DNA of 64,000 bases from Candidatus Altimarinota bacterium (GCA_028689115.1 JAQTWV010000001.1:409439-473438), one strand, 5' to 3'. Numbered from the stretch's first letter, positions 1 to 11,783 are shown. Program-made: numbers and translations. Notes: a model not told the origin generated them from the sequence alone.

Positions 1-425
1 CAAACTATGAAGTTTGAAAGACTATATCTATCATTTACACATTTATCAGTTTTTATAACTTTATTTTCTCATGTTCAACCAAAAGTAGTTTTATTTTTTT
101 TAGATTTAGCATCTTCTTTAAAAAAACCTGTACAATCAATTACATTTGTATTTGAAGGATTATCTATGTTTAAATCTACTATAAATTCTAAATCTACAAC
201 ATTTGGATTTTCTATTTTAACAGATTCTAATATTTCTTTATAAAATTTAGCTTCTATATTGTCCTTCATAAATGAAGAAACTACTCATATAACTATTTTA
301 GTTTCAGTTAATTCAACAATTGAAATCTTTCTAAAATATACTAAAAAATCTTGTTTTTTTACTCTTTCAATAACATTTGAAACTATATTTTGTAATTTAT
401 AATTGTTTTGCATTTTTCCTATCAT
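1..425 (-). CDS. dnaA: Chromosomal replication initiator DnaA (5' part, runs off window)
   Basis: The visible N-terminal ~141 residues match DnaA: an alpha/beta domain I (residues 5-75, with LQNIVSNVIERVKKQDF), an acidic linker, then DRYSLSNFIVG, equivalent to the YTFDNFVVG box that opens the AAA+ domain III. The ATPase and DNA-binding domains lie beyond position 1. In-frame TGAs sit at glycines, including the G of FIVG. The start is ATG at 425 (MIGKMQ) or ATG at 413; neither has a Shine-Dalgarno. It is divergent from rnpB, so an origin could be nearby. Family identity is firm because of the FIVG box and its position. Confidence 0.9.
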
Positions 426-676
426 TTCCATAAATAAAATTTGAGATTATTCATCTCGGCAACTTCATTAAATGCATTCTACGCAAATAAAACTTCTAGT
501 CAAAAATATATTTTCCCTTGACGTGTTTTTATGTTTAAAAATTGTAAACAATATATGTTTTACGTATGTAGTGCTAGCGCTTTTTAGTTTTTAACATTTT
601 TTATAAAATCTTTTATTTAAAAAATAATAAATAAAAAAATTATTGTATTTTTAGTAAAAAAATATATACTCCTGTC
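426..676. other. AT-rich divergent intergenic region dnaA / rnpB
   Basis: About 250 bases without a gene. It holds a TTGACG hexamer at 518-523 (possible rnpB promoter) and a small near-palindrome GTGCTAGCGC around 572-581, followed by long A/T runs. I see no canonical TTATCCACA DnaA box. An origin here is only suggested by the dnaA context. Confidence 0.4.
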
Positions 677-1075
677 GTGAGAGCAGGTATCTACTGCAAG
701 ATTTATCTTGGAGAGGAAAGTCTGGACATCATGAAAGAAGCATAGAAGATAACGACTTTGGTTTGAATTATAATTCATAAGATTCAAATACCACTAGTGC
801 CACAGAGACAATACTACTCGCTTGCGAGGAAAGGTGAAAAGTCATTTAGTGTTTATTTGTATTACTGCATCAATATTGATGTGTGATATATTTAAGCTAT
901 AGATGATCTTGTATTTATACAAGGTGGTAAACTGTATGTGATGCAATGGGAATGGTATTTTGCGAGATTATTTCTTTCTATTGTCTCAAAAAAATATACC
1001 CAGCTCGAGCTTATTAGCGATTTTAAGCCTAGATAGATTGGTACCTAAATACAGAATCCGGCTTATTACTCTCAC
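677..1075 (+). ncRNA. rnpB: RNase P RNA (catalytic RNA of tRNA 5' maturation)
   Basis: Conserved bacterial RNase P landmarks are in order: the P1 strand GTGAGAG (677-683) pairs with CTCTCAC (1069-1075); GAGGAAAGTCTGGACATC (P4 5' strand, usual GAGGAAAGTCCGG); AGTGCCACAGAGACAA; GGAAAGGTGAAA; and near the 3' end ACAGAATCCGGCTTA (P4 3' strand). P4 carries a CT-for-CC change matched by TCC on the other strand. Ends are set by the P1 helix and are approximate to a few bases. No protein gene overlaps it. Confidence 0.95.
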
Positions 1076-1104
1076 AATTTTTAAATTAAATAAATAATAA
1101 AAAA

Positions 1105-1719
1105 ATGAAATTAGTTTTTACATGAATACAAGGATGTGGTAAATGAACTCAAGCAAGATTACTTGTTGAAAAATATTGATTTACACTTCTAGAAATGGGA
1201 TGAGAATTTAGAAAAATTATTAACTCTTGAACAGAACTTTGAAATGAAATTAAAAAAATTGTAGATGCATGATTTCAAGTTCCTTGAGAATTATGAATAA
1301 AAGTTATGGAAACAGCTATAAACAATAATTTAAGTATTGAAAATATAGTTTATGATGCTTTTGTTAGAAATGAGTGGAATAAAGAAATTTTTGATAGATT
1401 ATTACCTGAGTATAAAGTTGTATTTTTTGAATTGCCAATTGAAAAAGCAAAAAATAGACTTCTTGGAAGAATGTATGATGAAAAAACATGAGAAACTTTT
1501 CAAGCTTGAACAATAACTAATCCTATCACATGAGATAGATTAATAAGAAGAAATGATGATAAAGATGAATGAGCTATATTAAATAGAATTTCTGAATTTG
1601 AAAATAAAACCTTACCAATTGTAGAATTACAAAAAAAAGAAAATAGAGTTATTACAGTAAATGCTGACCAATCTATAGAAAATGTTTTTAATGAATTAGT
1701 TACTAAACTTTGATTATAA
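1105..1719 (+). CDS. adk: Adenylate kinase
   Basis: 204 aa. Interconverts ATP+AMP and 2 ADP in the cytosol. The P-loop GIQGCGKGT (residues 7-15) is complete only when TGA is read as Gly. The NMP-binding region ALLEMGGEFRK-like segment follows, then LLGRMYDEKT and a short LID ending GDRLIRRNDDKDEGAI, carrying the family's R..DD signature. There is no four-Cys zinc LID. The start ATG follows an A-rich leader without a Shine-Dalgarno. The stop TAA overlaps the next ATG (TAATG), so the next gene is translationally coupled. Confidence 0.93.
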
Positions 1720-2864
1720 TGATTTGATTTGCTCTATGAAGAGAATATAAATTAAGTATCGCTGAAATATTAGCAGTTTTTCCAGAGTGAAAAACTGTTT
1801 ATTTTAGTAAGGATATTTTAATTTTAGACTCTTTATCAAAAGATGAAGTTTTAAAAAAAGCATCTAGTCTTTGATGAACTATAAAAATAATGGAAATAAT
1901 TTCTAGTGAGATAGTTCAAGATGCATTAAATACTGAGTGAAAATTTAAATACTGAATAAGTATTTTTTGAGATAAAAAAAATCTAAAAGAAATACTTAAC
2001 ACAACAAAAAAAATCCTGAAAGAAAATGATATTTCATCTAGATTTATAAACAAGGATTTCAAAAATCTAAGTTCAGCTCAAATTATATGAGAGAAATTGG
2101 TTCAAAGCTCTACAGATTATAATTACATATTTGATTTTGAAACAAAATACATTTGAAAAACTATATGGATTCAAGATATTTATAGTTATTCTAAGAGAGA
2201 TTTTAACAAAGATAGAGATATGCAAACTGGTATGCTACCACCAAAACTTTGCCAAATGATGATAAATCTATCTTGATGAAAAACTATTTATGACCCATTT
2301 GTATGACTTGGTACTATTTTAATTGAATCAATTTTGATGTGAAATAAAAAAGTATATTGAAGTGATTTAAATGAAAAAATGGTAGAAAATAGTCAAAATA
2401 ATATATTAAATTTTTCAAAAACAAACAATATAGTTTTAGATGATTATGAATTTATAAAACTAAATGCAAAATTTATAAATGAATCTACAATACTTCAAGA
2501 CAAAGAAATAGATTCTATAGTAAGTGAATGATATTTGGGAGAAATAATGACTCAAAAGAACATAAGTTTAGAAAGAATAGAAAAGCAAAAAGAAAGTTTA
2601 CTTTCTATATATGATAAATTTTTCTTAAATTTAAAAAATATAGATTATAAATGAAATATAGTTATATGCTTCCCTTTTTGGGAGTTAAATTCAAAATATA
2701 TATATTTTGAAGAAGTATATAAGATAATAAATGAGTTTTGTAATGTAGAAAAATTGTTTCCTGATGATTTTGAAAACCTAACTACAAAAGCTGGAAGTTT
2801 GCTTTATAAAAGAGAAAAACAACTAGTTTGAAGAGAAATTTTTAAATTAAAAATAAAAACCTAA
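1719..2864 (+). CDS. Trm11-type RNA (guanine-N2) / DNA methyltransferase
   Basis: 381 aa. The SAM-binding motif I is YDPFVGLGTILIES at about residues 188-202, followed by VYGSDLNEKM (the acidic residue binding SAM ribose). The catalytic motif position near residue 264 reads SIVSEGYLGE, close to the (S/T)EPYLG form of Trm11/TrmG10 enzymes rather than DPPY. The N-terminal half fits a THUMP-like region, with GREYKLSIAEILAVFP resembling archaeal/eukaryal tRNA m2G10 methyltransferases. Probable target is tRNA, by family. It overlaps the adk stop by one base and ends in a terminator. Confidence 0.75.
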
Positions 2865-2880
2865 TTAGGTTTTTATTTTT
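2855..2880. terminator. Bidirectional hairpin terminator
   Basis: AAAAACCTAATTAGGTTTTT palindrome with flanking A and T tracts, between two convergent genes. It overlaps the 3' end of the minus-strand gene. Confidence 0.8.
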
Positions 2881-5524
2881 TTGACTTTCAATTTACTTCA
2901 AGTTCTTTTTCTTTTACTTCAAGTCAGATTCTTTCTAAATTTTTTATAATCAATTTTGACCATTGAGAATTAAAAAAAATTCTTTCAAGTTTAATAAGTT
3001 TTCACTTTATAGGATTAATATTATCTAAAGATCTAGTAATCTTATATAACATATCACAATTTATTTTTCAATCTCATATTTTTATACCTTTTAATTGTGC
3101 TTCGTTTAAAGTTGATATATTTAAAATCAAAGCTTTTGAAGGATATTTTCAAAATATATTAAAATAAATAGTTGTAAATTGTTTTACTTCGTCTTGTGTA
3201 AGTAAAGAATTATTATATTCAAGTAAATCTTTAATATTTGAATCTACAACTACATCTCAGGCTTTTGCTCAAATCATTTCTTCAAAATGTATTTGTACTT
3301 CTACAAGATTTCATGATTTTAAAAGAATATTTGCTTTTATATCTCTATAACCAGATTTTTTTTCTGGATTTGAAAGAAGATGTCATGCAGCATTTTCAAA
3401 AGATATATTTTCTACTATTTCATTATTTTTTAAATTAGCTACTCATTTTAAAATTTGATATAGTGAATCTTCGTCATTTCAATCAAGTTTTCAGATAAGT
3501 CTAAATCTATTTAAATCTCATATCTTATGAAAATCTCATACATATTCTTTAACTAACTTTATAATTATTCTTCAAAAATCTTTTTCTGGTCATATACTAT
3601 TTCATAATCTTAAATCATAAGAACTATTATTTAATCATATTTCAGAAAATATATGAGAAACATCTTGCATGTCTTGCAATGCTATTTCCTGCATTTTTTC
3701 TAATGTTCATATTCTAGTTTTTATAAGTTTTAATCAAGGAATAAGTTTAATTATTCTATCTTTATCTAACATTTTTAACTTAGCTAAATCACTTGGTAAA
3801 ACTTCTATTTCTTGTAAAAATTTAATGTATTCTCAACCTGAAGGTTTAATTTGATTTCAATTTAAAACACTTATACAAGCATCAATTGCATTGTTTAAAT
3901 AATCAAGTGATTCTTGTAAACTTGATTTTTCTCAAGGAGAATAAAATTTAGTTATATCTTTAAATAAATATTTTCAAATTTTAAATTTAGAAATATCTAA
4001 ATTTCCTCTAGATAAATCATTAAAAATAAAATCAATTTGCAATCATATATTTACAGCAGAAAGGTTATAAAATTCTCATTTTGTTTTTATATCAGCAATA
4101 CTATCAATATCTCATTTTCTATATAATTTAGATAATAAATCAAATAAAATATCTGGTTTTTGTGGTTTTATTGGAATTTTATAGTTTCAATTTGTAACTA
4201 TAAATTCATACCATTCAAATAAAAATATAAGTTTATCTAAATCAAAATTTATTAAATCTATTAATTTTAAAGATTTTTTACTTTTAAATAATTCAATTTT
4301 TCAAAAAACATTACTTGTATCATAACTATATAATTCACAAAAACTTCATACAAGCGATTTAATTGATGGATGTCAAAATTTTAACGCACTTGGAATTTTG
4401 AAATTTCATTTTTCAAGACATAAAACTCTATCAAAGAAAAATAAATATTTTTGCTTTGTTGATAAAGTTTGCCAAATTGTAGCATTAATATTTTGTATTT
4501 TTAAATCATCAAATTTTCATTTTTCTAATCAAGATATGTTTGAAATCTCATCCTTACTATGATTTTTTTTATGTGGTAAATTATCAATATAAAGTGATAA
4601 TTTTTTTTCATCTCAATAAATATTTAAGAAATCCATAAAAATATCATTATCAGCCTTAAAAAAATAACTATTTGATATAAGTCATAATTTTTTAAGAGTA
4701 TCTAATAATCAGTTTAATATAACAAAAGCATTTGAAATTTCTAAAAGTCTATTATGTAAATCTATATTTAATTCTATAGTTTTATCGTACAATTTTTTTA
4801 ATGCTTTAAATGTAGTTTCAATTTCTTTTTTTGATACTTCCTCTCTTATTTCTAATCTTTCCTTTCATCAATTTACACGGTATTTTTCATCAGTTTTTTC
4901 TATTATACTCCTATATATTCTAGAATAAATATCATCTATATTAGTTGGTTTATTTCAAAAAGAAATAATTGACTGCCTTGTTTGATTTTCATTTTCTTGA
5001 AGTATATTTTGATTTTCAATAAATAATTTTTCTCTTTGTTTTAGTGTTTCTAAATCTAGTTTTAACAATCTAGAAAATAAACTTAAACTAGTTTTATCTC
5101 AATATATAAAAAGAAGTATTAATAGCTTTTTAAAAGTTTCTTTTATTAATATAATTTTTTCATCCGGTGATTTTCATTCTTTATTTTGATAAACATATTC
5201 TACTAAAACTGGTAGATAAATCATTATATTTTTTTCAAGTTTTGAAATTACTTTAGATTCTTTTAAGTTTTCTTCATCAAAATATGAATTCAATATATTA
5301 AATTCATTTCTTCTCTCTAACAATCTTTCAAAATAGATAATAAGATCATTTTGTAAATTATTATATCAAGTACTATCTGTATTTACAAATGAAGAATAAT
5401 CTATTAATTGAGCAATTTGCATAGAAATACTATGCGATGTAATAGCAACTTTTTGATTTGTTCATAAATTTAAAGTTCAATCTTCTACATCATCAGGGAA
5501 ATCAAATTTTTTAATTTTATTCAT
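2873..5524 (-). CDS. Large orphan protein with RelA/SpoT-like region
   Basis: 883 aa, no signal peptide seen. Mostly helical and Lys/Glu/Ile-rich. The recognisable part is C-terminal, about residues 655-745: DFHKIGDLNRFRLIGKL, then SGYRDIKANILLKSG and VEVQIHFEEMIGAK. This pattern (D..R.RL, GYRDIK, EVQIH..EM) resembles the RelA/SpoT synthetase fold, whose usual strings are GYqSlH and vEvQIRT. Whether it makes (p)ppGpp is unknown; catalytic residues cannot be verified by eye. Single gene with a terminator upstream and downstream. Family assignment is inference. Confidence 0.5.
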
Positions 5525-5573
5525 AAAAAATTATATTATATAAGCTATAAGTAATTATAACATATGTAAATAT

Positions 5574-5601
5574 AAAAAACAAGATTAATATCTTGTTTTT
5601 T
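5574..5601 (-). terminator. Terminator after miaB
   Basis: AAAAAACAAGAT-TAAT-ATCTTGTTTTTT, a 12-bp stem in the gap between miaB and the next minus-strand gene. Confidence 0.8.
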
Positions 5602-5667
5602 ATATTGTTATTTGAATTTTATTAAAACTTATTATATATTTTTATTATTAATATAAATTTTAAAAAA

Positions 5668-7119
5668 TTAAACTATTTTTCACTTCAATACATATCTATC
5701 TAATTCATCTATTTTTACATTTATTAAATCTCAAATCATTATATTTTCTCAAATAAAATAAACTTCTTTAAAATTTCTAGTTCTACCAAAGTAGTATTCA
5801 TCCTTTTGTCACGAAACTAAAACTTCTTCTATTTTTCATAACATAGCAGTATTTCTTTTTGTAATTGATTCTAGTAGTTCATCGTTTAATTTATGCCATC
5901 TTTCAGCCTTTATATCATCACTTATATCATCAGGATATATCTTACTTGCAATAGTTCAAGTTCTTACACTATATCTTGCATTATAAGTAAAATCAAACTC
6001 ACATTCTTTGAATGCTTTAACTGTTTCTCAAAACATATCTTCAGATTCTCAGCTATATCATACAATTATATCAGTTGAAATTGAAAAAAATGGATCACGA
6101 CTTCTAAGATAATCTACTTGATTTTTAAAAACTTCATAAGTGTGTTTTCTATTCATTTTTTTAAGCATTTCATTACTTCATGATTGAAGTGCAAAATGCA
6201 AGTAATTACAAGTTTTTTTCAAATCAAAATGAGCATCAAGTATATCTTGAGTCATATCATGTGGATTGCTTGATGTAAATCTAATTCTATCTAATCATTC
6301 TATCTTATCTAGTTCTTCAAGTAATTGTCTAAAAGGTGACTTTCATAATCATTCATTCCACTTCCCTTTTTCTTCATTCCAAAATTTTCTATCTACAAAT
6401 TGTTTTCCATAAGAATTAACATTTTGTCATACAAGTGTTATTTCTTTTGCTCAAGCCAAAACTGCTTCTTTCGCTTCATTTATTATTTCTTCTATACTTC
6501 TAGAATTTTCTTTTCATCTAGTATATGGAACTATACAAAAAGAACAATAATTATCACAACCAGTTTGAATAATAATTGTAGCTGAAAATGGATTTTCTCT
6601 TAATTGTTTTGATTTCAGATAATCATCAAATTTATAATCATTTCAAATTGCTTCTTTGTAAATATGAGTAAGCATCAAAGGTAGAAACTTAGTATCTTCA
6701 ATTCTTAAAACAAAATCTATCTTATTATTATTTCTAGGAAATAATTTATCATCATTATTAAAAATTTCACTTGAATTATTTAATGTATTTATTTTTTTAC
6801 TATTATTTTTATCTCTCTTATATCAATCTAAATATTTACTATCAAGTCATGTTTTTCTAACCATACATCCAGTTATTCAAACCTTTATATGTTTACTTTT
6901 ATCAATTCTTTTTTCATTTTCTCTATAAATTTCTTCAATAAATCAAAAAACTTTATCTTCTCATTTTTGTCTTACACTACACGTATTAAAAACTATTAAG
7001 TCAGCATCTAGCCAATTAGTTGTTATCATAAATCATGATTGTAATAAAATCATATTTATTTTTTCACTATCAGCCTGATTCATCGCACATCAAAATGTCT
7101 TTATAAAATATTTTCTCAC
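5668..7119 (-). CDS. miaB: tRNA-2-methylthio-N6-dimethylallyladenosine synthase MiaB
   Basis: 483 aa. Radical-SAM methylthiotransferase that modifies A37 of tRNAs reading UNN codons. N-terminal UPF0004 domain has three Fe-S cysteines (C11 in KTFGC, C47 in NTCSV, one in TGCMV). The radical-SAM triad is [15 protein letters not shown] near residue 186, followed by a TRAM-like C-terminus. A GTG start at 7119 is chosen because the frame is closed by TAA four codons upstream and no ATG precedes the [10 protein letters not shown] motif. MiaB rather than RimO, from the [11 protein letters not shown] and VGQNVNSYG strings. An insert of about 40 residues ([11 protein letters not shown]...) follows the third Cys region. 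Confidence 0.93.
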
Positions 7120-7145
7120 AAATAATTTTTATTAAATTAAAATCT

Positions 7146-7172
7146 AAGACCGGTCTAATTAAGACCGGTCTC
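7146..7172 (-). terminator. Hairpin between dcd and miaB
   Basis: Two copies of the palindrome AGACCGGTCT separated by AATTA. They form a long GC-rich stem, probably the dcd terminator. No clear T tract follows. Confidence 0.6.
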
Positions 7173-7178
7173 TTAAAA

Positions 7179-7754
7179 TTAATACAAATCAGAATTTATT
7201 CTACTTTCTTCTGGTAAAACTTGATTCATATATTTACTTCCTTTTCTCTTATCATAAGTATTTTCTACAACTCAATCTATAGTTTCAAATGCAAATTGTC
7301 ATATTCTCATTCAAACATAAAGAGCTATAGGAAGTTCATTTATATTAGTCATTTCAAGAGTTATAGTTCACTCAAATCCTGGATCAATAAATCAAGCTGT
7401 AGAATGAATAATTAATCAAAGTCTACCTAAACTACTTCTTCATTCACATCTTGCAACCAAATCATAAGGAATTTTTATTTTTTCCATAGTAACTCAAAGT
7501 ACAAAATCACCTGGATGTAACACAAATTTATCACCATCTTCTAAAGTAATAGTTTCAATATGATCTTTATCAAATCAAGTTCTAGAATCAATAACTGTTT
7601 GTCTAGATTTTTTATATATTTTAAAAGAATTTCATAATCTAAAATCTAAACTAGTTGGTCAAATTTGTTCATTTATATTGTATCATCCTAAAGAAATTAC
7701 TTCTAGTTCTCAACTTTGTAGTCTTTGTTTTATTTTAGAATCTGCTAAAATCAT
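7179..7754 (-). CDS. dcd: dCTP deaminase
   Basis: 191 aa. Supplies dUMP/dUTP from dCTP for thymidylate synthesis. Trimeric dUTPase fold. The signature is CEGRSSLGRLGLIIHSTAG, then FIDPGFEGTITLEM (residues about 110-145), with the catalytic Glu in the ITLE strand, and an MRIGQFAF strand near the end. Starts at ATG 7754 with no Shine-Dalgarno. It lies 6 bp downstream of a small membrane protein gene and probably shares its transcript. Mono- and bifunctional (DCD-DUT) forms cannot be told apart here. Confidence 0.93.
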
Positions 7755-7760
7755 ATTTTT

Positions 7761-8195
7761 TTAATTATTATTTAAAGTTCATGACATTGTATTTTGTATT
7801 GAAAATCATACTCATTGAATAGTATCTGCTGTAGATTTGATTGAATTTACTCAACTTTCAACTTGTGCCTTTGTTTCATCAATAGTAGTTTTTACTTCTT
7901 TATAAGTACTTACTGCTCAGCTTAAAGTTGATCTTACATCATCAATTCAATTCTTAACATCACTTACAGTTCAAATTGCATTATTTGCTCAATCTACTGT
8001 TCTATTATAAATATCATTTAAATTATCTTGAACTGGGATTCAATCTAAATTTGCTTTAAAATCCCTAATTTTTTGATTAAATCAAGTAATTCAAATATTT
8101 TTTTCTATATTATCAGCAATTATCGGCACATTAAATATTGCTAAAATATATAAAACAAAAATAATTAAAAGTGAAAAACCTAGTTTTTTAAACAT
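7761..8195 (-). CDS. Hypothetical membrane-anchored coiled-coil protein
   Basis: 144 aa, not recognised. One N-terminal hydrophobic segment (residues 4-24, LGFSLLIIFVLYILAIF), then a Gly/Asn/Ser-rich amphipathic helical stretch with spaced V/I residues (YNRTVDGANNAIGTV..), typical of a single-span protein with an extracytoplasmic coiled coil. Many glycines are TGA. The gene is first in a two-gene unit with dcd, 6 bp apart, but no functional link to dcd is evident. Confidence 0.7.
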
Positions 8196-8209
8196 AAAAT
8201 ACTATAAAA

Positions 8210-8242
8210 AAATAAAGTATATATTGAAAATATACTTTATTT
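8210..8242 (-). terminator. Terminator after FISUMP pilin gene
   Basis: AATAAAGTATA..TATACTTTATT hairpin with T tract, downstream of the minus-strand pilin-like gene. Confidence 0.75.
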
Positions 8243-8295
8243 TTGATAAAAATCAAGAGAGTTTTAGTGAATGTAAAAAGCTTAATTTTTTCTCT

Positions 8296-9561
8296 CTAGT
8301 TTTTGAAACACCTAACAGAAAAACCGTTGGCATGAAAACTGGTATAGCTAGAATAAATATTGCTAGAATAGAAGAGTAAAGTAGAAGCACTGGTACTATC
8401 ATTAGAAGATGACCAATAGTAACCGAGATTATCTCAATTACTGAAATCGCCAGACTTTCAATCACGGTCACCTGCATAAGGCAATTTAAGTACTGTTTGC
8501 ATATTAGCTCAATTAGTTCACCATCATCATGCAGTTACTATTCATACCCATTCAGAATTACCTGGCACATGGTATCATGTAGTACATGGTCATTGTCTTG
8601 CTATGGTTGTATTTGTTGTTTCTCACCAGTTATTTGTTATATCTGTATTTGACCAAGTGTATGGACTTGGTAAATTCATATCCCATACAAATCATTTATC
8701 ATCAGTACTAGCATTTAATCATATACTTCAAGTTAATGTTGAGATTTCTTGCGTATTATCATTATAAGCAAAACCTTTATTTCTTCACCATTGAAAATAA
8801 TTTCAATATGATAATACTCATGTTCACACTACTGTTGATCATACATTACATGCACTTATTGTATATCAACTTCATGTTGTTCAATTACATACTATTATAT
8901 CATTTGCACATGTTAATCCTGTATCTAATCAATCTACTGTTCAATAAAGTACTTCTGAAGTATTTCAACAATCTGATACTGTTTTTAGTGTTACTACTGG
9001 TGGAGGTGTAGTTGTTCCCTCTACTATTTCATATGGTAAATCTACTCATCAATCTACTACAAAAAATGTATCATCTGAATTGTATATTATACTTGGACTA
9101 TCTCACACTTGCATTAAATAATAATTTCATTTTACTACTGCTTGATTTAGTTCTTCATTTACTGTTGATGCTTGTATAAATTTATATGCTCATGTTCATG
9201 TTCATCATATACTATATGATAATACATAATCTCAGTTTGTTATTGGATCTTTAAAATTATTTCAATCTTCTTTAAGTGTTTGAAAATTAGCTGTTCATTG
9301 GATTGAACTTCAATTATTACCATTTATAGTTAATAAAGAATTTATTTTTGTTGTATTTATTAGCGTTGATAGACTTGTTCATTTTGAACTTTCTATTCAT
9401 ATCTTTTTCATGATATTATTTATATCACTTACTCTTTTTCAGTCTCTTGCTGATACACTATATCATTGTAAGTTTATAAACGCTATTGTACCCAATATAG
9501 CTAATATAGTTATTACTACTATTAGTTCTACTAGTGTAAAAGCTTTGTTATTTTTTTGCAT
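8296..9561 (-). CDS. Type IV pilin-like protein with C-terminal FISUMP domain
   Basis: 421 aa. N-terminal type III signal: MQKNNKAFTLVELIVVITILA, a short basic leader then FTLVE with the methylation-site Glu, and a hydrophobic helix continuing AILGTIAFINLQ. Residues to about 190 form a pilin-like globular part. A spacer with PPP follows. The last ~130 residues carry the Fibrobacter-type paralogous domain: GPCTTGYHVPGNSEW, LPYAGDRD, GYYWSSS, ending FSVRCFKN. Probably a prepilin or pseudopilin exported and assembled or displayed at the surface. A paralogue lies at 32283-33566, almost identical in its first ~160 residues. The 3' ~250 bases are less AT-rich than the rest. Confidence 0.85.
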
Positions 9562-9573
9562 ATTTTTTATAAA

Positions 9574-9610
9574 AAATAAATACTAATAGTTTAATTATTA
9601 GTATTTATTT
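9574..9610 (-). terminator. Terminator before pilin gene 1
   Basis: AAATAAATACTAATA-loop-TATTAGTATTTATTT. An almost identical element precedes the second pilin gene (33581-33615). It ends the zinc-ribbon gene upstream. Confidence 0.75.
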
Positions 9611-9661
9611 TGATTTGCAAAGTATTTTTTATTTTTAAGTTGACAAATTATTCAATATATT

Positions 9662-10033
9662 TTAATCATTATCAAACAAATCTGTAACACTTACTTTTTC
9701 TTTTTTTAAATCTTTGTTAAGTTCAACAATTAAATTATCATTTATATTTCATTGACTATTTTTTATTTTTAAACTATTACTATTTTCAATAGTATTTTTA
9801 AGCATAGCAATTTGCTCATTACTCAAATTTGTTTTTGTTAAATCAACTGACATAACTTCTGACTTGATTAATGATTTTTTAGAACAAGTAGGACATAAAA
9901 CTTCCAAAATTATTTTTTGTCAATCAAGAGAAATCAAAAAAATATCTTTTTCAGTAATAGTTCAAGAACAAGGTATACATCTAAAATTTCAAACAAGCGA
10001 TTTTACTAATAATTTTAATGCTTCGTAATTCAT
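9662..10033 (-). CDS. Small zinc-ribbon protein, function unknown
   Basis: 123 aa. N-terminal two-Cys-pair ribbon: FRCIPCSG (residues about 18-25) and EVLCPTCSKK (about 46-55), spacing CxxC-25-CxxC. The rest is charged and probably helical, ending VSVTDLFDND. No signal peptide. The ribbon suggests nucleic-acid or protein binding, but I do not recognise a family. Independent unit between gltX and pilin gene 1. Confidence 0.7.
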
Positions 10034-10124
10034 ATATTCTAATAATTAATATTAAAACAAGTTTAACACAAAAAATAATAAAAACAAAAAAATATTTAAA
10101 TAATTAGATTGACTATTATAGTTA

Positions 10125-11726
10125 TTATTTTAAAGTTTTCAATACTTTTTGTAATCTAATAGTAGATTCTTTTACTCATAAAATATAGACCATTTCAAGC
10201 GCACCAGGCGAAAATTCTTCTCAACTCAAAGCACATCTAACTGGCCATAAAACTTGTCAATTCTTCATTTCAGCTTCTATTATTTTTTCAACAAATGCAG
10301 TTTTTACTTCATCTATACTTTGAAAATCAACTCACTTTGAAATAAGTAAATCTAAACTTATTTCAAGTGCTTTTTTAACAACATCAATACTATCAATCTT
10401 CATCTTAGTATTTACTAGTAACTCTTCATTTGGTAATTTAGAATCTTCGTAAAAAAAGAAAGAATTTTCTTTAAATTCATTAAATTTTCTAATCTTAGTT
10501 TTTAATTCATTTACTATTTTTTTATTGTATTCAAGTGGAAATTTAGAAATAATATTTAAATATTCATTATCATATTTTTCTAAATAACTTATTAATTTAT
10601 CATACAATAAATCAGTATCCATATTTTTAATTACACTAGAATTTACCCAATTCAATTTATCTATATCTACAAGAGCTCCGGCAGTATTTACTTTTTCTAA
10701 CTTGAAATCAAAATCTAAGTAAGATAGATGAGGATTTTGTTTTCTCCAATCCTCAAAAGATGAATTTATAATATTTGATAAGAAATCAATGATTCATTCT
10801 ACAGTATATCATTCTCTGAAATAAAACTCAACATCAGCTTCTAAATCCTTTCTTTTTGATAATTTTCTCTTCCCTTCTCAATCTATTTTTACAAGTGGTC
10901 AATAATGTGCGTATTGTGGAGCTTCCCATCACATCATAGAAAATAATTCTAAATGAAGTGGTAGAGATGCAAACCACTCATCTCATCTAATAACAAGAGT
11001 TGTTCCCATCAAATAATCATCTATCAAATGTGCAAAATGATAAGTTGGAATACCTGTTGCCTTACACAAGACTATATCTAAAAAGTTTTCTTGTGTTGTA
11101 ATATTTCACTTAATTATATCTTTTACATCTATTTTTTTAGTTATTTCTCAACTTGATCTAAGTCTAATTACAAAACTTTTATTTTCACTTAATGCTTTTT
11201 TTACATCATCAATAGACGCATATCTCCAAGGAGAATATTCTTTGTAAACTCAAATAGCTACCTTTGAAGCTTCTTGAATTGCTCTAGTTTCATTTAGTTC
11301 ATCTTCAGTTAAAAAACAAGGATAAGCTAAACCTTTTTTAATTAAATCTTTTAAAAATACTTTATAAATATATTCTCTTTTTGATTGAGTATATGGTCAA
11401 TAATTTCAAACGTCAATATAGTTTTCTCAAACAGGACCTTCATCAAAATTAAGTCAAAAAATCTTAAATATATCAACAAATTTTTCAGAAGCTCATTCTA
11501 CCTCTCTTTTTTGATCTGTATCTTCAATTCTAAGAAAAAATACTCAAGCATTTTTATGTGCAATTATTTTATCAAGCATAGCAGAATAAACTGCTCAAAT
11601 ATGTAAAAATCAAGTAGGACTTGGCGCAATTCTAGTAACAACAGTTCATTTTTCCCTTCTAGGATATTTTGCAATTATAGATTCTGGAGTTTCTTTTATT
11701 TCTGGGAATAATAGGTTTTCTAACAT
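10125..11726 (-). CDS. gltX: Glutamyl-tRNA synthetase
   Basis: 533 aa, class I aminoacyl-tRNA synthetase charging tRNA-Glu. The HIGH region is [20 protein letters not shown] (residues about 24-43; both HIG and TG glycines are TGA). The KMSKS-like motif [10 protein letters not shown] is near residue 286. The length is slightly longer than the common ~480-aa form. Start ATG at 11726 without a Shine-Dalgarno. Many CPR use a non-discriminating GluRS with GatCAB for tRNA-Gln; no gat genes are in the window. Confidence 0.95.
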
Positions 11727-11783
11727 CTTTATAAATTCTATTAAAATAATATAGTATATAATAAATAAAAATTAAATAAAATC

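Noticed and set aside
426..676. DnaA boxes in the dnaA upstream region
   Set aside because: No TTATNCACA match on either strand.
8253..8477. 74-aa hydrophobic minus-strand frame
   Set aside because: Overlaps in another frame the FISUMP end of the pilin-like gene, which continues to a TAG at 8296 with domain-typical sequence.
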